Counted from the stretch's first letter, positions 19,972-28,763 are shown. The stretch: 64,000 bases of DNA from Myxococcales bacterium (GCA_020633465.1 JACKDN010000003.1:372001-436000); one strand, 5' to 3'. The notes: generated from the letters alone by a model not told the origin. A program made the numbers and translations.

Positions 19972-21386
19972 GCAGCAGCAGGGCCAGCAGGCTGGCGCCC
20001 CCCGCGCCGCGGGCGCGCGGCGCCGGCGGGCGGCGCCGCACCCGCCCCCGCCCCCCCGCCGCCGGCCGCGCCGGCCCTCGCGTCCGCTGCGTCGCCGCCG
20101 GGCCCCGCGTCGGTCACTCCGGCGTCCGTCGTCGAGGCGTCCGCCGTCGCGGCGTCTGCGGCGTCCGGCGTCGCGTCGCGTCGCCCCGCGTCCGACGCCC
20201 CGGCGTCCACCGGCCCGGCGTCGGGCGGCCCCGCGTCCGCGCTGGTCACCAGATCGGGCCCTGGCCAGCCCGGCGCGCTGGCGGCCGCCTCGAAGGCCGC
20301 CTCCCACCGCCGCCGCAGCGCGTCCACCCGCGCGATCGCCGCGTCGTCCACCGGATCGTCCGGTCGCGCGACCAGCACGAAGGCCATGCGGTGCGCCCGC
20401 CGCGCGTCGGCGTGATCGGGCACGCGCGGCCCCTCGGCCGCCACCAGATCGGCCGCGGTCAGCGTCCACGGCGTCGCCTCGACCGCGTCGCGCGGCCCGC
20501 CCAGCCCCACCGGATCGGCCCACGCCGGGTTGCGCACGCCGCCGCGCTCGACGGCGTCGCACGGCCAGCCGGGTCCGCGCAGCACGGTCATCGGCGCCGC
20601 CGCGTCGGCGGGCAGCACGCCCATCAGGTAGCGGTCCAGGTCGTGATAGCCCCGCGGCACCGCGCCGCTCGGCGCCCACCGCCCGTCCGCCGTCGGGGCC
20701 CAGGCGTTGCCGCCGAGGGCCGAGTCGCCGCTGTCGGCGAAGGCGCTCCAGTGCGCGCAGTCGCGCCCCAGGTGCAGCGTCGTCGCCTCGCCGTCGGGGC
20801 CGAGCGCGTGGGCGAAGACGCCCCAGCGGTGCCCCAGCTCCTGCAGGAACAGCGAGGTGCCGAGCGCGGCCCGCTCGCCCTCGGAGGCCAAGAGCGGCCC
20901 CATGAACACCACCCCCTCGAGGGCGCGCCCGGGCAGCGCGAACGTCTCGGTCGGCCAGACGTGCTGCCAGCCGATGCCGGTGACGTCGTTGGCCAGCGGC
21001 AAGTACGCCGGCGCCGGGCGGTCGGCGCCGAAGGTGGTCAGCACCGTCAGGAAGTGTGGATCCTCGTCGGGCAGGGCCGCCGCGAAGCCGTCCACCACGT
21101 TGCGCAGGCCGCGGTCGAAGGGGTGCTCGCGCCCGTCCGGCCCCAACCCGTCGGGCCGGCGCGGCGCGCCCCAGTCGCCGTCGAACTCGCCGGCGTCGCC
21201 GCGCAGGACGACCACAGCGCCCCGTACCTCGCCGGTGACGGCCTTGGTGGGTCGTCGCGGCGCGCGCACGAGGTGCGCCCGCAGCCGCTGGGCGATGTCG
21301 AGGGTGGGGGAAGGGGCGGGCTGCGCCCGGACCGCCGAGGGCCCGAGCAGCAGCGTGGCGACCGCCAGGGAGGCGGCCGGTCGCAT
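19820..21386 (-). CDS. Secreted metalloprotease-like protein with degenerate zinc motif; C-terminal tail frame-disrupted
   Basis: A signal peptide (LAVATLLLGPSAVRAQPAP) precedes a domain with LFLQELGHRWGVF, LGRDCAHWSAF and YHDLDRYLMGVL. These match a secreted zinc-protease-like family whose members normally read HExGHRW; here the first His is Gln (QELGH), so it is probably catalytically dead. An Asp-Ala-Gly linker follows, then a G-tract at about 20050. Past that, pieces of a Gly-Cys plus hydrophobic sorting tail appear in three different frames (GGGGGGCGAA, then GASLLALLLLSLRRR), implying indels. The uninterrupted frame would run to 19029 inside antisense valS, which is unlikely; the 3' end given is that of the frame encoding the hydrophobic tail. 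The start overlaps the upstream lipoprotein's stop by one base. Confidence 0.65.
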
Positions 21387-23701
21387 CAGCGGGGGCGGGC
21401 GTCGACGCAGCTGTCGTTGGGCGCGTCGGGGCGGCAGACGAAGCTGTCCGCGATCGCGGCGCCCATGTCGTCGGTCGCCTGGCCGCAGGTGAAGCCCTCG
21501 GGGCAAGTGCCGTCCTCGGGGCCGGTGCAGGTGGGCAGGCAGGCGTTGCCCAGCTTGCCGTCGCCGTAGTCGACCTGGCTGCAGGCCTGCTCGCCACCGC
21601 AGGGGCGGCCGCCGGTGAAGTTGCAGCGGGCGCAGCGGAAGGCCGGCACACAGTAGCCGGCGACCAGATCCGCTTCCTCGCCCTCGCCCTCGAAGATCAC
21701 GTGCTGCTCGCAGGTGGCCGAGCCGTCGTCCGAGCAGTCGGCGTCGGCGCTGCAGGCGCCCTGGCAGTAGCCGTCGGCGCCGATGACGAACGACCACGCG
21801 CGGCAGGTGTTGCTGCGGCAGTCGCGGTTGGCCTGGCAGGCCTCGCCGGGGGCGCCGTCGCCGGTGTTCGCGACGCACAGCTTCTCGAGCTGCGGCGGCT
21901 GGGTCAGCAGCACGTTGTACGCGCAGTGATCCGAGCGCGGGCCGGGGGGCATGCCGGCGTCCTCGACCGGCGCCGCGGCGTCGGCCGGGGCCTCGGCGTC
22001 GAGGCTGGGCGCGGCGTCGGCCGCCGCGCCCATGTCGGCCGCCGGCGCGCCGGCGTCGGCAGGCACGCCCATGTCCGCGGCGGCGCCCATGTCCGGCTCC
22101 ACCGCGGCGTCGGCCACGCCGGCGTCGTCGCCCGCGCCGCCGTCGGCCGGCGCGCCCGCGTCCGCCTCGCCGCCGCCGACCGGGCCGACGCAGTCGAGGT
22201 CGCGCTCGCAGGCCATCAGGCTGCCCTCGTCGGGGATGCACACGCCGATGAACAGGTCGTCGTCCACCTGCAGCGGCGTGCCGCCGTCGCCCACGCGCAG
22301 CGGCGAGCAGAAGCCGCCGTTGCAGTCGGCCGACGTGCGGCAGGCCTGCGAGCAGACCGCGTCGCCGCGCACCTCGAGGCACAGGCTCTCGGTGGCGCAG
22401 GGGGTGTCGGCGTCACAGGCCTCGCCGAAGCCGACGGCGCCCTCGGGGACGGCGGCGCAGCGGCCCTCGACGCGCTGCGGGCCCGACGGGCGGCCGGCCT
22501 CCAGATCGCCGCGCACGACGAACTCGCAGGCCTCCTGCGGGGTGTCGCCCTCGGGCGCGCAGTCGGTGTCGACCTCGCAGGGGCGGCCCGACCCGGTGGC
22601 CGGCAGGCACACCTGGATGGGCGCGCTGTTGCCCGCGTCGTCGATGCCGATGTTGATGATCGAGCAGGTGCCGTTGGGGCAGTCGGCGTCGGTCTCGCAG
22701 AGGCCCGAGCAGAACCCGCTGGTCAGGCACAGGTTGCTCTCGCAGGGCAGGGTGTCGTCGTTGCAGGTCTGACCGACGGCGACCGGGTTCTCACCGGGCT
22801 CGGGATCGGTGCAGATGCCGCGCACGATGGTGGGATCGGCGAAGTCGAGCGTGATGCTGCAGGCCTGGCCCTCGGCGCAGTCCGCGTTCTTCTCGCAGTA
22901 CTTCGGCCCGCAGATGTCGAGCTCGATGCCGATGTCGAAGCCGCCGATGCACTGCTCGAAGTCGGGGTTGCACAGGTTGGTGTCGGCGCCGGGATCGCAG
23001 AAGGCGCGGCAGCGGCCGAGCAGGCAGTTGTCGTTGGCGCAGACGGGGCCGTCGAGGTCGTCGCACAGCTCGCCGAGGCCGACGCCGCCCTGGGTGGGGG
23101 GCTGGCAGGTGCCGCCGAACTGGCTGTCGACCGCGAAGATGAGCTGGAACTTGCACACCTCGTCGGGGTCGGCGCACATGCCGTTGGCCGATCCGTCGCA
23201 GCGGGCGTTGCTGCCCGGCGCGCACACGCCGCTGGTGCCGTCGGTCAGGCACTTGAACTCGCTGCCGTAGGGGCCGTCGACCGCGTTCTCGCAGAGGAAG
23301 TCGGCCTCGCACTCCCGCGTGCAGTAGCCCTCGGCGCTGCCCAGGAAGCGCACGCAGTTGCCTTCGGCGCACTGGGTGTCGGCGAGGGCGGTGCAGTCGG
23401 GCCAGCCGGCCGCGTCCGGGCGGCAGTTCTCGGGCAGGGCGCAGGCCGCGCCGAAGGGCGCGCCCCCCGGGTTGCCCCCGGCCCCGGGATCGCCACCGGC
23501 CCCGGGATCGCCGCCGGCGCCCGGGTCGCCGCCCGCGCCCGGATCGCCCCCCGCGCCGCCCATGCCCGGCGTGCCGCCGGCGCCGGGCGTGCCGCCCATG
23601 CCGCTGGCGTCGGTGCCGCCGTTGTCTCCATCACCCCCGTCGTCGCAGCCAAAGGCCGCGACGGCGACGGTGCACAGCGCGATGCGCAGCCACTGCTTCA
23701 T
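21386..23701 (-). CDS. Large Cys-rich secreted lipoprotein
   Basis: A 771-residue predicted lipoprotein: signal peptide MKQWLRIALCTVAVAAFGC with lipobox AFGC, then a low-complexity spacer (repeats of Gly-Gly-Asp-Pro-Gly-Ala). A long run of Cys-rich modules follows, each of the type C..D.DC....C (for example CETDADCPNGTC, CSADADCSDDGSATC). An Asp-Ala-Pro/Ala-rich linker sits at about residues 500-585. Such EGF-like, disulfide-rich proteins are common on myxobacterial cell surfaces; no enzymatic motif is visible. The start at 23701 has GGGAGAA upstream and is preferred over 23719. Its stop overlaps the protease-like gene's ATG by one base, suggesting the two are made together and perhaps interact outside the cell. 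Confidence 0.85.
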   Translation of the reverse strand: MKQWLRIALCTVAVAAFGCDDGGDGDNGGTDASGMGGTPGAGGTPGMGGAGGDPGAGGDPGAGGDPGAGGDPGAGGNPGGAPFGAACALPENCRPDAAGWPDCTALADTQCAEGNCVRFLGSAEGYCTRECEADFLCENAVDGPYGSEFKCLTDGTSGVCAPGSNARCDGSANGMCADPDEVCKFQLIFAVDSQFGGTCQPPTQGGVGLGELCDDLDGPVCANDNCLLGRCRAFCDPGADTNLCNPDFEQCIGGFDIGIELDICGPKYCEKNADCAEGQACSITLDFADPTIVRGICTDPEPGENPVAVGQTCNDDTLPCESNLCLTSGFCSGLCETDADCPNGTCSIINIGIDDAGNSAPIQVCLPATGSGRPCEVDTDCAPEGDTPQEACEFVVRGDLEAGRPSGPQRVEGRCAAVPEGAVGFGEACDADTPCATESLCLEVRGDAVCSQACRTSADCNGGFCSPLRVGDGGTPLQVDDDLFIGVCIPDEGSLMACERDLDCVGPVGGGEADAGAPADGGAGDDAGVADAAVEPDMGAAADMGVPADAGAPAADMGAAADAAPSLDAEAPADAAAPVEDAGMPPGPRSDHCAYNVLLTQPPQLEKLCVANTGDGAPGEACQANRDCRSNTCRAWSFVIGADGYCQGACSADADCSDDGSATCEQHVIFEGEGEEADLVAGYCVPAFRCARCNFTGGRPCGGEQACSQVDYGDGKLGNACLPTCTGPEDGTCPEGFTCGQATDDMGAAIADSFVCRPDAPNDSCVDARPR
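23470..23560. repeat. 18-bp tandem repeat encoding the Gly-Gly-Asp-Pro-Gly-Ala spacer
   Basis: About five imperfect copies of an 18-bp unit (for example CGGGATCGCCGCCGGCGC) near the 5' end of the Cys-rich lipoprotein. They encode a six-residue spacer just after the lipidation site. The unit is a multiple of three, so copy-number change would alter spacer length without changing frame. Confidence 0.8.
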
Positions 23702-23890
23702 GCGTTCTCCCCAGTGCATCGGCCCGCCGCGGGCCGGCCACCCGTCCCCCTGAGAGACGAAAAATCAACTGAACTCAAGGGGTTACGTGGTGTCAAACCC
23801 GCGAATGCTACTTGCGCCCACCCCCCTGCGTCAAGCCGCTTGCGGCGGCGCGCCGTTGGAGAGCGGGGTGGGGTCGCGACGGCGCCGACG

Positions 23891-23919
23891 TTGCCGCCGA
23901 GGATCGGCGCTGCTAGGCT
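23891..23919 (+). promoter_or_regulatory. Candidate sigma-70-type promoter for the AgmX/GltJ-like gene
   Basis: TTGCCG (23891-23896), a 17-bp spacer and TAGGCT (23914-23919) lie about 60 bp before the ATG at 23980. Spacing is ideal and both hexamers are close to consensus for a GC-rich genome. TAGGCT-like boxes also occur before rpmG and the cyclophilin gene (TAGCGT). Confidence 0.45.
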
Positions 23920-23979
23920 ACGCGCTTCGCGACCCCGGTCGCCCGGCACCTCGCGCCCCCGGAGAGCCTCGACAGCGGC

Positions 23980-24648
23980 ATGAAGTTCAAGTGCGACCAA
24001 TGCGGTACGCGGTACACCATCGCCGACGAGAAGGTGCGGCGGAAGGTGCTCAAGATCCGCTGCAAGGTGTGCGAGCACATCATGGTGGTGCGCGATCCCG
24101 AGGTGGATCGCCGCGTCGGCAGCGCCAACACCCCCCAGCCCGCGTTGGTCGCCGCGGCGACGACGGCGCGCCGCCCCTCGCCGCGCGTCGCGGCCGAGTC
24201 CACCGTGCTGTCACCCCCCGCGCCGCCGGCGGCGTCGGCCGAGCTCGAGTGGTACGCCGCGCCGGGCGGTGAGCAGATCGGCCCCATGCCCATCGAGCGC
24301 CTGGTGGATCTGGTGCGCAGCGGCGAGGTGGCGCGGGACGACGTCGTCTGGAACGAGACGATGGCGGACTGGACGCCGGTGGCCGAGGTCGAGGCCCTCG
24401 AGGTGGCCCTGCGGCCCGCAGCGCCGCCGCGCCCGCCAGCGCCGCCGCCGCCGCCCTCGGCTGGCCCCCGCCGCCGACGCCCGAGGACGTACCGACGACG
24501 CACCGCTTGCCCAGCAGCCGCGCGGCGGCGCGCGCGCCCCGCGCCCCGCGCCCGCGCCCCGCGCCGCGACGCCCGCGCCCCGCGCCGCGACGCCCGCGCC
24601 CCCGCGCCGCGACGCCCGCGCCCCGCGCCGCGCCGCCCGCGCCCGTGA
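23980..24648 (+). CDS. AgmX/GltJ-like protein, N-terminal frame (zinc ribbon + GYF)
   Basis: The first part of a disrupted gene. An MJ0042-type zinc ribbon opens it (KFKCDQCGTRYTIADEKV and IRCKVCEHIM, two CxxC pairs in the first 35 residues). A GYF-like (DUF4339) domain follows (WYAAPGGEQIGPMPIERLVD, then DDVVWNETMADW, about 88-140). In Myxococcus xanthus, GltJ (AgmX) joins such a zinc ribbon and GYF domain to a membrane helix and a TonB-like C-terminus; its cytosolic part contacts MglA in gliding complexes. From about 24440 the reading becomes Arg-rich nonsense and stops at 24648. Sensible Pro/Ala-rich sequence continues in the other frames, so the true product should extend to 25997. Many AgmX paralogues are not motility proteins. 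Confidence 0.72.
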   Translation: MKFKCDQCGTRYTIADEKVRRKVLKIRCKVCEHIMVVRDPEVDRRVGSANTPQPALVAAATTARRPSPRVAAESTVLSPPAPPAASAELEWYAAPGGEQIGPMPIERLVDLVRSGEVARDDVVWNETMADWTPVAEVEALEVALRPAAPPRPPAPPPPPSAGPRRRRPRTYRRRTACPAAARRRARPAPRARAPRRDARAPRRDARAPAPRRPRPAPRRPRP

Positions 24649-25997
24649 CCCGACGCCGGCCGCGCCGGCGGCGACCCCGGCCGCGCCGACGCCGCCCGGC
24701 GCCGCGCCCGCCGAGGCCGCGCCGCCCGCGCCCGCGCTGGGGCTGGCCAAAGGCGCCGCGGCGCCGTCGCCGGCGTCGTCCGCGCCGCCGTCGATCGCGG
24801 CGCCCCCGTCGTCGCCGCCCCCGCCCCGCGCCGCCGGTGGACGACGACGCCGACGACGACACGCTGATGGGCGCGGCGCTGCCTTTCGGCATCGATCTCA
24901 CCGGCGAGTCGGCGGGCGCCCCCGCGCCGCCCGCGCCCACCCGCCCGGCGGCCGCCCAGCGCCCGGCCGCGCCGCTCTTCGGCGGTCTGACCGCGCCGCC
25001 CGCGCCGCCCGCGCCGGAGCCCGACGAGCTCGAGCAGGTGATGGCGGCCGAGCTGGGCGCCGGCCCCACGACGGTCACCCCGGCGCTGCCGCCCGAGGCG
25101 GGCCTCTTCCCCGAGGTCGCGGACGATGACGCGCCGGCGCTGAACATCTCGGAGTCGGCGCCCTTCGCGCTGCCGACGACGCCGTCCGCGGAGCCGCCGG
25201 GCACCCAGCAGCAGAGCGTGAGCGTCGTGGTGCCCGCGCCGCCCGCGCGCCGCTTCGGCCTCGCGGCCGCGGCCCTGCTGCTCGTCGGCGGTGGCGTCGG
25301 GCTGGGCGTGCTGCTCGCGCCCTCGGCCGGCGCGGGCAACGGCGACGCCGCGGCCGTGGTGTCGGCGCCGGCGGACGCGGGCGCCCCCACGGCCGTCACG
25401 CCGGTGGTCGACGCCGCGCCGCCGCCGCCCGACGCCGCGCCGAAGCCGGCCGACGCCGGCCGCCCGGACGCCGCGGTGGTGATGGCCCGCAAGCTGGAGG
25501 ACGAGGCCGAGCGTCCCAAGCCGCCCAAGCGGCGCGCCGAGCGCAAGACACCCGAGCGGGTGCAGCCGAAGCGCGCCGAGAAGCGGGCCGAGCGCGACGA
25601 GAAGCCGAACGAGAAGCCGGCCACGAAGAGCCGCTTCGCCGACCTCGACGAGGGCAAGGCGCAGGTCGACGTGGCCGCGCCGGTGGTGACCGAGAAGCTG
25701 CCCGAGACGCTCGACCAGTCGCAGATCGTCGGCACCATCAAGCGCTACCAGCGCAGCATCACCGGGTGCTACCAGCGGCAGCTCAAGCGCGACGACTCGC
25801 TGCGCCGGGCGCGCATCACGCTGACCTTCCAGATCCGCAACACCGGGCGCACCTCGAACGTGAGCCTCGAGCGGCGCTACCGGGGCACGGTGCTCGACTC
25901 GTGCCTGCGCAGCGTCGTCCGGCGCTGGACCTTCCCCAAGTTCAAGGGCGAGCCCATCCCGGTCGAGTACCCGCTCATCTTCCAGGCGGGGCCCTGA
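24507..25997 (+). CDS. AgmX/GltJ-like protein, C-terminal frame (membrane helix + AgmX/PglI TonB-like domain)
   Basis: The second part of the same disrupted gene. From about 24835 this frame reads plausibly: DDDADDDTLMGAALPFGIDL, a Pro/Ala-rich region, and a transmembrane helix (LAAAALLLVGGGVGLGVLL). A periplasmic Ala/Pro and charged Lys/Glu/Arg stretch leads to the AgmX/PglI C-terminal domain (IVGTIKRYQRSITGCYQRQL, TLTFQIRNTGRTSNVSL, DSCLRSVVRRWTFPKF). The two conserved Cys (CYQR, SCLR) are present. Between 24510 and 24830 the likely coding frame shifts at least twice. The TTG at 24507 is not a genuine start, only where this frame opens. As assembled, the two halves cannot be one polypeptide. 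Confidence 0.72.
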   Translation: MPSSRAAARAPRAPRPRPAPRRPRPAPRRPRPRAATPAPRAAPPAPVTRRRPRRRRPRPRRRRPAPRPPRPRRPRPRWGWPKAPRRRRRRRPRRRRSRRPRRRRPRPAPPVDDDADDDTLMGAALPFGIDLTGESAGAPAPPAPTRPAAAQRPAAPLFGGLTAPPAPPAPEPDELEQVMAAELGAGPTTVTPALPPEAGLFPEVADDDAPALNISESAPFALPTTPSAEPPGTQQQSVSVVVPAPPARRFGLAAAALLLVGGGVGLGVLLAPSAGAGNGDAAAVVSAPADAGAPTAVTPVVDAAPPPPDAAPKPADAGRPDAAVVMARKLEDEAERPKPPKRRAERKTPERVQPKRAEKRAERDEKPNEKPATKSRFADLDEGKAQVDVAAPVVTEKLPETLDQSQIVGTIKRYQRSITGCYQRQLKRDDSLRRARITLTFQIRNTGRTSNVSLERRYRGTVLDSCLRSVVRRWTFPKFKGEPIPVEYPLIFQAGP

Positions 25998-26002
25998 TCG
26001 GA

Positions 26003-26026
26003 GGCGTCCCGCTTCGCAGGGACGCC
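26003..26026 (+). terminator. Hairpin after the AgmX/GltJ-like gene
   Basis: A perfect 8-bp stem (GGCGTCCC / GGGACGCC) with loop GCTTCGCA begins 5 bases after the stop at 25997. It lies between two convergent genes. There is no T-run, so intrinsic termination is uncertain, but position and symmetry fit a bidirectional transcription boundary. Confidence 0.4.
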
Positions 26027-26109
26027 CCGCTCGACCAACAGAGAGAAGTGAGAGATTGAAGGGGACCGGCGGTCGCCGGACCCTGAGCAGGTGTCGGCCG
26101 GGGCCGAGC

Positions 26110-27141
26110 CTACTTCGCGCCGGCGTCCGCGGGGGCGGCGGCCGCGGCGCCGCCGTCACCGGCGGGCGGGGCGGCCTTCTCGAACTTGTCCTGATCGATC
26201 TCGAGCACCTTCTCGAACACCGCGTCGGCCGGCAGCGAGACGCGGTACGTGAACACGTGCTCCTTGCCCCGCTTGTCCAGCGACTTGCCCACGATCGACA
26301 CGACGTCCTTGCTGTAGGCGACGCTGGCGCCCTCGGGGCGCTCCTTGCCGGCCACCTTCCAGCTCAGGTCGTTGAGGGCCTGCGTCACCGCCACCAGGCC
26401 GGCGCGCTCGGCGTTCGCCTCGAAGTTCTCGTCGTCCTTCGACGCGTCCTCGATGACCGCCTCGGCCGTCACGAAGAAGGTCTTGGTCTTCTCGTCGTAG
26501 ACCTTCGCCTCGACCAGCTCGCCCTTCACCTTCTCGAAGCGGGGCATCAGCTCGGCCTTGAAGGCCATGAAGTCGGCGATCTCCTTCTTGCCGGTGATCT
26601 GACCCCGCATCTTGCGGGCGATGCGCAGCTTGAGGGCCTCGTCGAACTTCTCGGCGGCCTCCTTGTACTTCGCCTTCTTCAGCAGGGCGTCCCCGCTGCG
26701 GCTCAGCAGCTCGGCCAGCGTGATGTTGGCCTCGCTCTTCTTGTTCAGGTCGATGGCCTTGCGCAGGAAGGCCTCGGCCTGCTCGGGCGAGGTGCCCATG
26801 ATGGTCTCGGCCTGCTTGCGGTAGTTGTCCTCGAGCGCCGGCTTCACGACGCCGGCGTAGGTCTCGGCCAGCTTCGGGATGCTCATGATCTTCTCGAGCA
26901 CCTTCTGCTGATCGCTCAGCTTGGCCTCGCCGCGGAAGGCCTCGGCCTTGCCCCACAGGGCGTCGTAGCTCTCGGGATCGGCCTTCAGGGCCTCGTCGAA
27001 CTTGGCGTGCGCCGCCGCGTAGTCGTTGGCGCGCAGGGCCTTGCGGCCCTCGGCGATCACCGCCCCGTCCCCCGATTCGCAGCCGGCCAGGGGCGCGGAC
27101 AACAACGCCGCCCCGAGGGTCCATCGGATCGCCCAACGCAT
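26110..27141 (-). CDS. TPR-repeat lipoprotein
   Basis: A 343-residue lipoprotein (signal RWAIRWTLGAALLSAPLAGC, lipobox LAGC) of unknown role. Tetratricopeptide-like helices are visible (ALRANDYAAAHAKFDEALKA, EEA-type repeats around 130-180 such as YKEAAEKFDEALKL). A long, Lys-rich C-terminal half ends in a low-complexity Ala/Gly tail. The ATG at 27141 has AGGAGG five bases upstream and is preferred over a GTG at 27147, which overlaps that site. Lys content is well above that of its neighbours. It converges with the AgmX/GltJ-like gene across a hairpin. No partner is evident. Confidence 0.85.
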   Translation of the reverse strand: MRWAIRWTLGAALLSAPLAGCESGDGAVIAEGRKALRANDYAAAHAKFDEALKADPESYDALWGKAEAFRGEAKLSDQQKVLEKIMSIPKLAETYAGVVKPALEDNYRKQAETIMGTSPEQAEAFLRKAIDLNKKSEANITLAELLSRSGDALLKKAKYKEAAEKFDEALKLRIARKMRGQITGKKEIADFMAFKAELMPRFEKVKGELVEAKVYDEKTKTFFVTAEAVIEDASKDDENFEANAERAGLVAVTQALNDLSWKVAGKERPEGASVAYSKDVVSIVGKSLDKRGKEHVFTYRVSLPADAVFEKVLEIDQDKFEKAAPPAGDGGAAAAAPADAGAK

Positions 27142-27193
27142 GACCACCTCCTGCTGATGCGCTCGACTGCTATACGACGGGCCACCGGGGGGG

Positions 27194-27895
27194 TCAAGCT
27201 GCGCCGCCGGCCGCGAGCAGCGCCTCGAGCTCGGCGACCAGATCGGCGTCCACCTGCGGGGCCAGCGGGCCGCGCAGCAGCGACAGGGCGCGATCGGGGG
27301 CGACCGCCGGTCGGCCCGGGCGATCGCGGGTGAGGGTGTCGTGCAGATCGGCCAGACCCACCAGGCGCGCGGCCAGCGGGACGCCCGCGCCCTCGAGCGC
27401 GAAGGGATAGCCGCTGCCGTCCAGGCGCTCGTGGTGGCCGACGAGGATCGCGCGCACCACCTCGTCGAGGGGGCCGTGGGCCCGCAGCAGATCGGCGCCG
27501 ACGGTGGGGTGTTGGCGCTCGAGGGCGCGGCGCGCCGAGGCGTCGGCGCGCGGGGGCGGCGTGGGCACGAGCGCGCAGCCGACGTCGTGCACCAGCGCGC
27601 CTACGGCCAGCGTGCGCAGGAAGGCCGGGGCGAGGGCCAGCCGCCGGCCGAGCGCCACGGCCACGACGGCCACCCGGAGGGCGTGCGCGGCCGGCTCGCC
27701 GAGGGCGTCGGCCGTCCGGCGCGCGTGCGTGAGATCCGGATCCAGATCGACCAGCGCCGCCGCCTCGGCGCGCACCGCCGCGAAGGCCGCCGGGTCGTCG
27801 GGCCGCGCGAACAGGGCGTCGACGGCCGCGGCGCAGCGCGCGATCCACGCGTCGACGGGCGCGCGCGCCGGCGTGACGGCCAGCGCCTCAGTCAA
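27194..27895 (-). CDS. Stand-alone HD-GYP domain protein
   Basis: A 233-residue predicted c-di-GMP phosphodiesterase. After an N-terminal helical region (1-65) the HD-GYP core shows VHDVGCALVP (about 105), GHHERLDGSGYPFALEG (about 152) and ARLVGLADLHDTLT (about 177). The His-Asp pair and the GYP triad are intact, so activity is plausible. The start is a TTG at 27895 which overlaps the end of pssA by 8 bp; GAGGAAG lies about 7 bases upstream. The overlap implies co-translation with phosphatidylserine synthase, an unusual pairing. No sensory or receiver domain is attached. Confidence 0.85.
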   Translation of the reverse strand: MTEALAVTPARAPVDAWIARCAAAVDALFARPDDPAAFAAVRAEAAALVDLDPDLTHARRTADALGEPAAHALRVAVVAVALGRRLALAPAFLRTLAVGALVHDVGCALVPTPPPRADASARRALERQHPTVGADLLRAHGPLDEVVRAILVGHHERLDGSGYPFALEGAGVPLAARLVGLADLHDTLTRDRPGRPAVAPDRALSLLRGPLAPQVDADLVAELEALLAAGGAA

Positions 27896-28763
27896 GGAGC
27901 TCTTCTTCGTCGTCCAGCAGGGGGTCCACGGTCAGCTCGCCCTCGAGCGCCGGATCGTCCTCGTCCTCGTCCTCGACCTCGGCGGCGCCCGCGCTCAGGC
28001 GGCGCGCCTGGCGGACGACCTCCTCGGCCAGGCCCAGCGCGAGGTAGGCGGCCATCAGCGTGACGATGGCGAAGGAGGGGCGCACCTGCACGGCGACCAC
28101 GACGATCGACGCGAAGACGGCCATCAGCGCGGCGAAGGTGCGCCGCGTCATGCGGGTGGCCTTGAAGGTGCGGAAGCGGATGTTCGACACCATCAGGGCG
28201 CCGAGCGCGATCATCATCACCGGCGCCCAGGTCTCGCTGCCCTCGAGGCCCACCTGCCCGCCGCGCAGCGAGGTGATGATGGTCGCCACGAGCAGGCCGG
28301 CGGCCGCCGGGATGGGCAGGCCGAGGAAGAAGGCGCTCGGCCCGCTGTGCGTGGCCGCCATCACGTTGAAGCGCGCCAGGCGGATGGCGCCGCAGGCCGT
28401 GTAGACGAAGCAGGCCAGCAGGCCCAGGGTGCCGAAGGACTGCAGCCCCCAGTGCCAGGCGATGAGGGCGGGGGCGGCGCCGAACGAGATGACGTCGGCC
28501 AGCGAGTCCATCTGGACGCCGAAGGCCGACTGGGTGTGGGTCAGGCGGGCGACGCGCCCGTCGACCGAGTCGAACACCATCGCGAAGAGGACCGCGATGC
28601 AGGCGCGGTAGAGGTCGGTCGCGGCGCCGTCGCCCACCGCGCCCGCCGCGGTCACCGCGCCATAGAAGCCGCAGAAGATCGAGCTGACCGTGAACAGGTT
28701 CGGCAGGATGAACATCGCCTTCTTCAGGTCGAAGCGGCGACGGCGGCGCAGGCGCGGGCTCAT
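27888..28763 (-). CDS. pssA: CDP-diacylglycerol--serine O-phosphatidyltransferase
   Basis: A 291-residue integral membrane enzyme of phospholipid synthesis making phosphatidylserine, the precursor of phosphatidylethanolamine. The CDP-alcohol phosphotransferase signature is complete: DSVDGRVARLTHTQSAFG followed by VQMDSLAD (about 65-90). About seven hydrophobic segments follow, and the N-terminus KKAMFILPNLFTVSSIFCGF is typical of PssA. The C-terminal 40 residues are strikingly acidic (Glu/Asp-rich, ending EELLD), an extension not seen in short PssA proteins. The ATG at 28763 was chosen because the family normally begins near here. It is coupled to the downstream HD-GYP gene. Confidence 0.93.
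   Translation of the reverse strand: MSPRLRRRRRFDLKKAMFILPNLFTVSSIFCGFYGAVTAAGAVGDGAATDLYRACIAVLFAMVFDSVDGRVARLTHTQSAFGVQMDSLADVISFGAAPALIAWHWGLQSFGTLGLLACFVYTACGAIRLARFNVMAATHSGPSAFFLGLPIPAAAGLLVATIITSLRGGQVGLEGSETWAPVMMIALGALMVSNIRFRTFKATRMTRRTFAALMAVFASIVVVAVQVRPSFAIVTLMAAYLALGLAEEVVRQARRLSAGAAEVEDEDEDDPALEGELTVDPLLDDEEELLD

Noticed and set aside
17113..21651. Minus-strand 1512-codon open frame opposite valS
   Set aside because: Antisense to valyl-tRNA synthetase over most of its length and without any domain.
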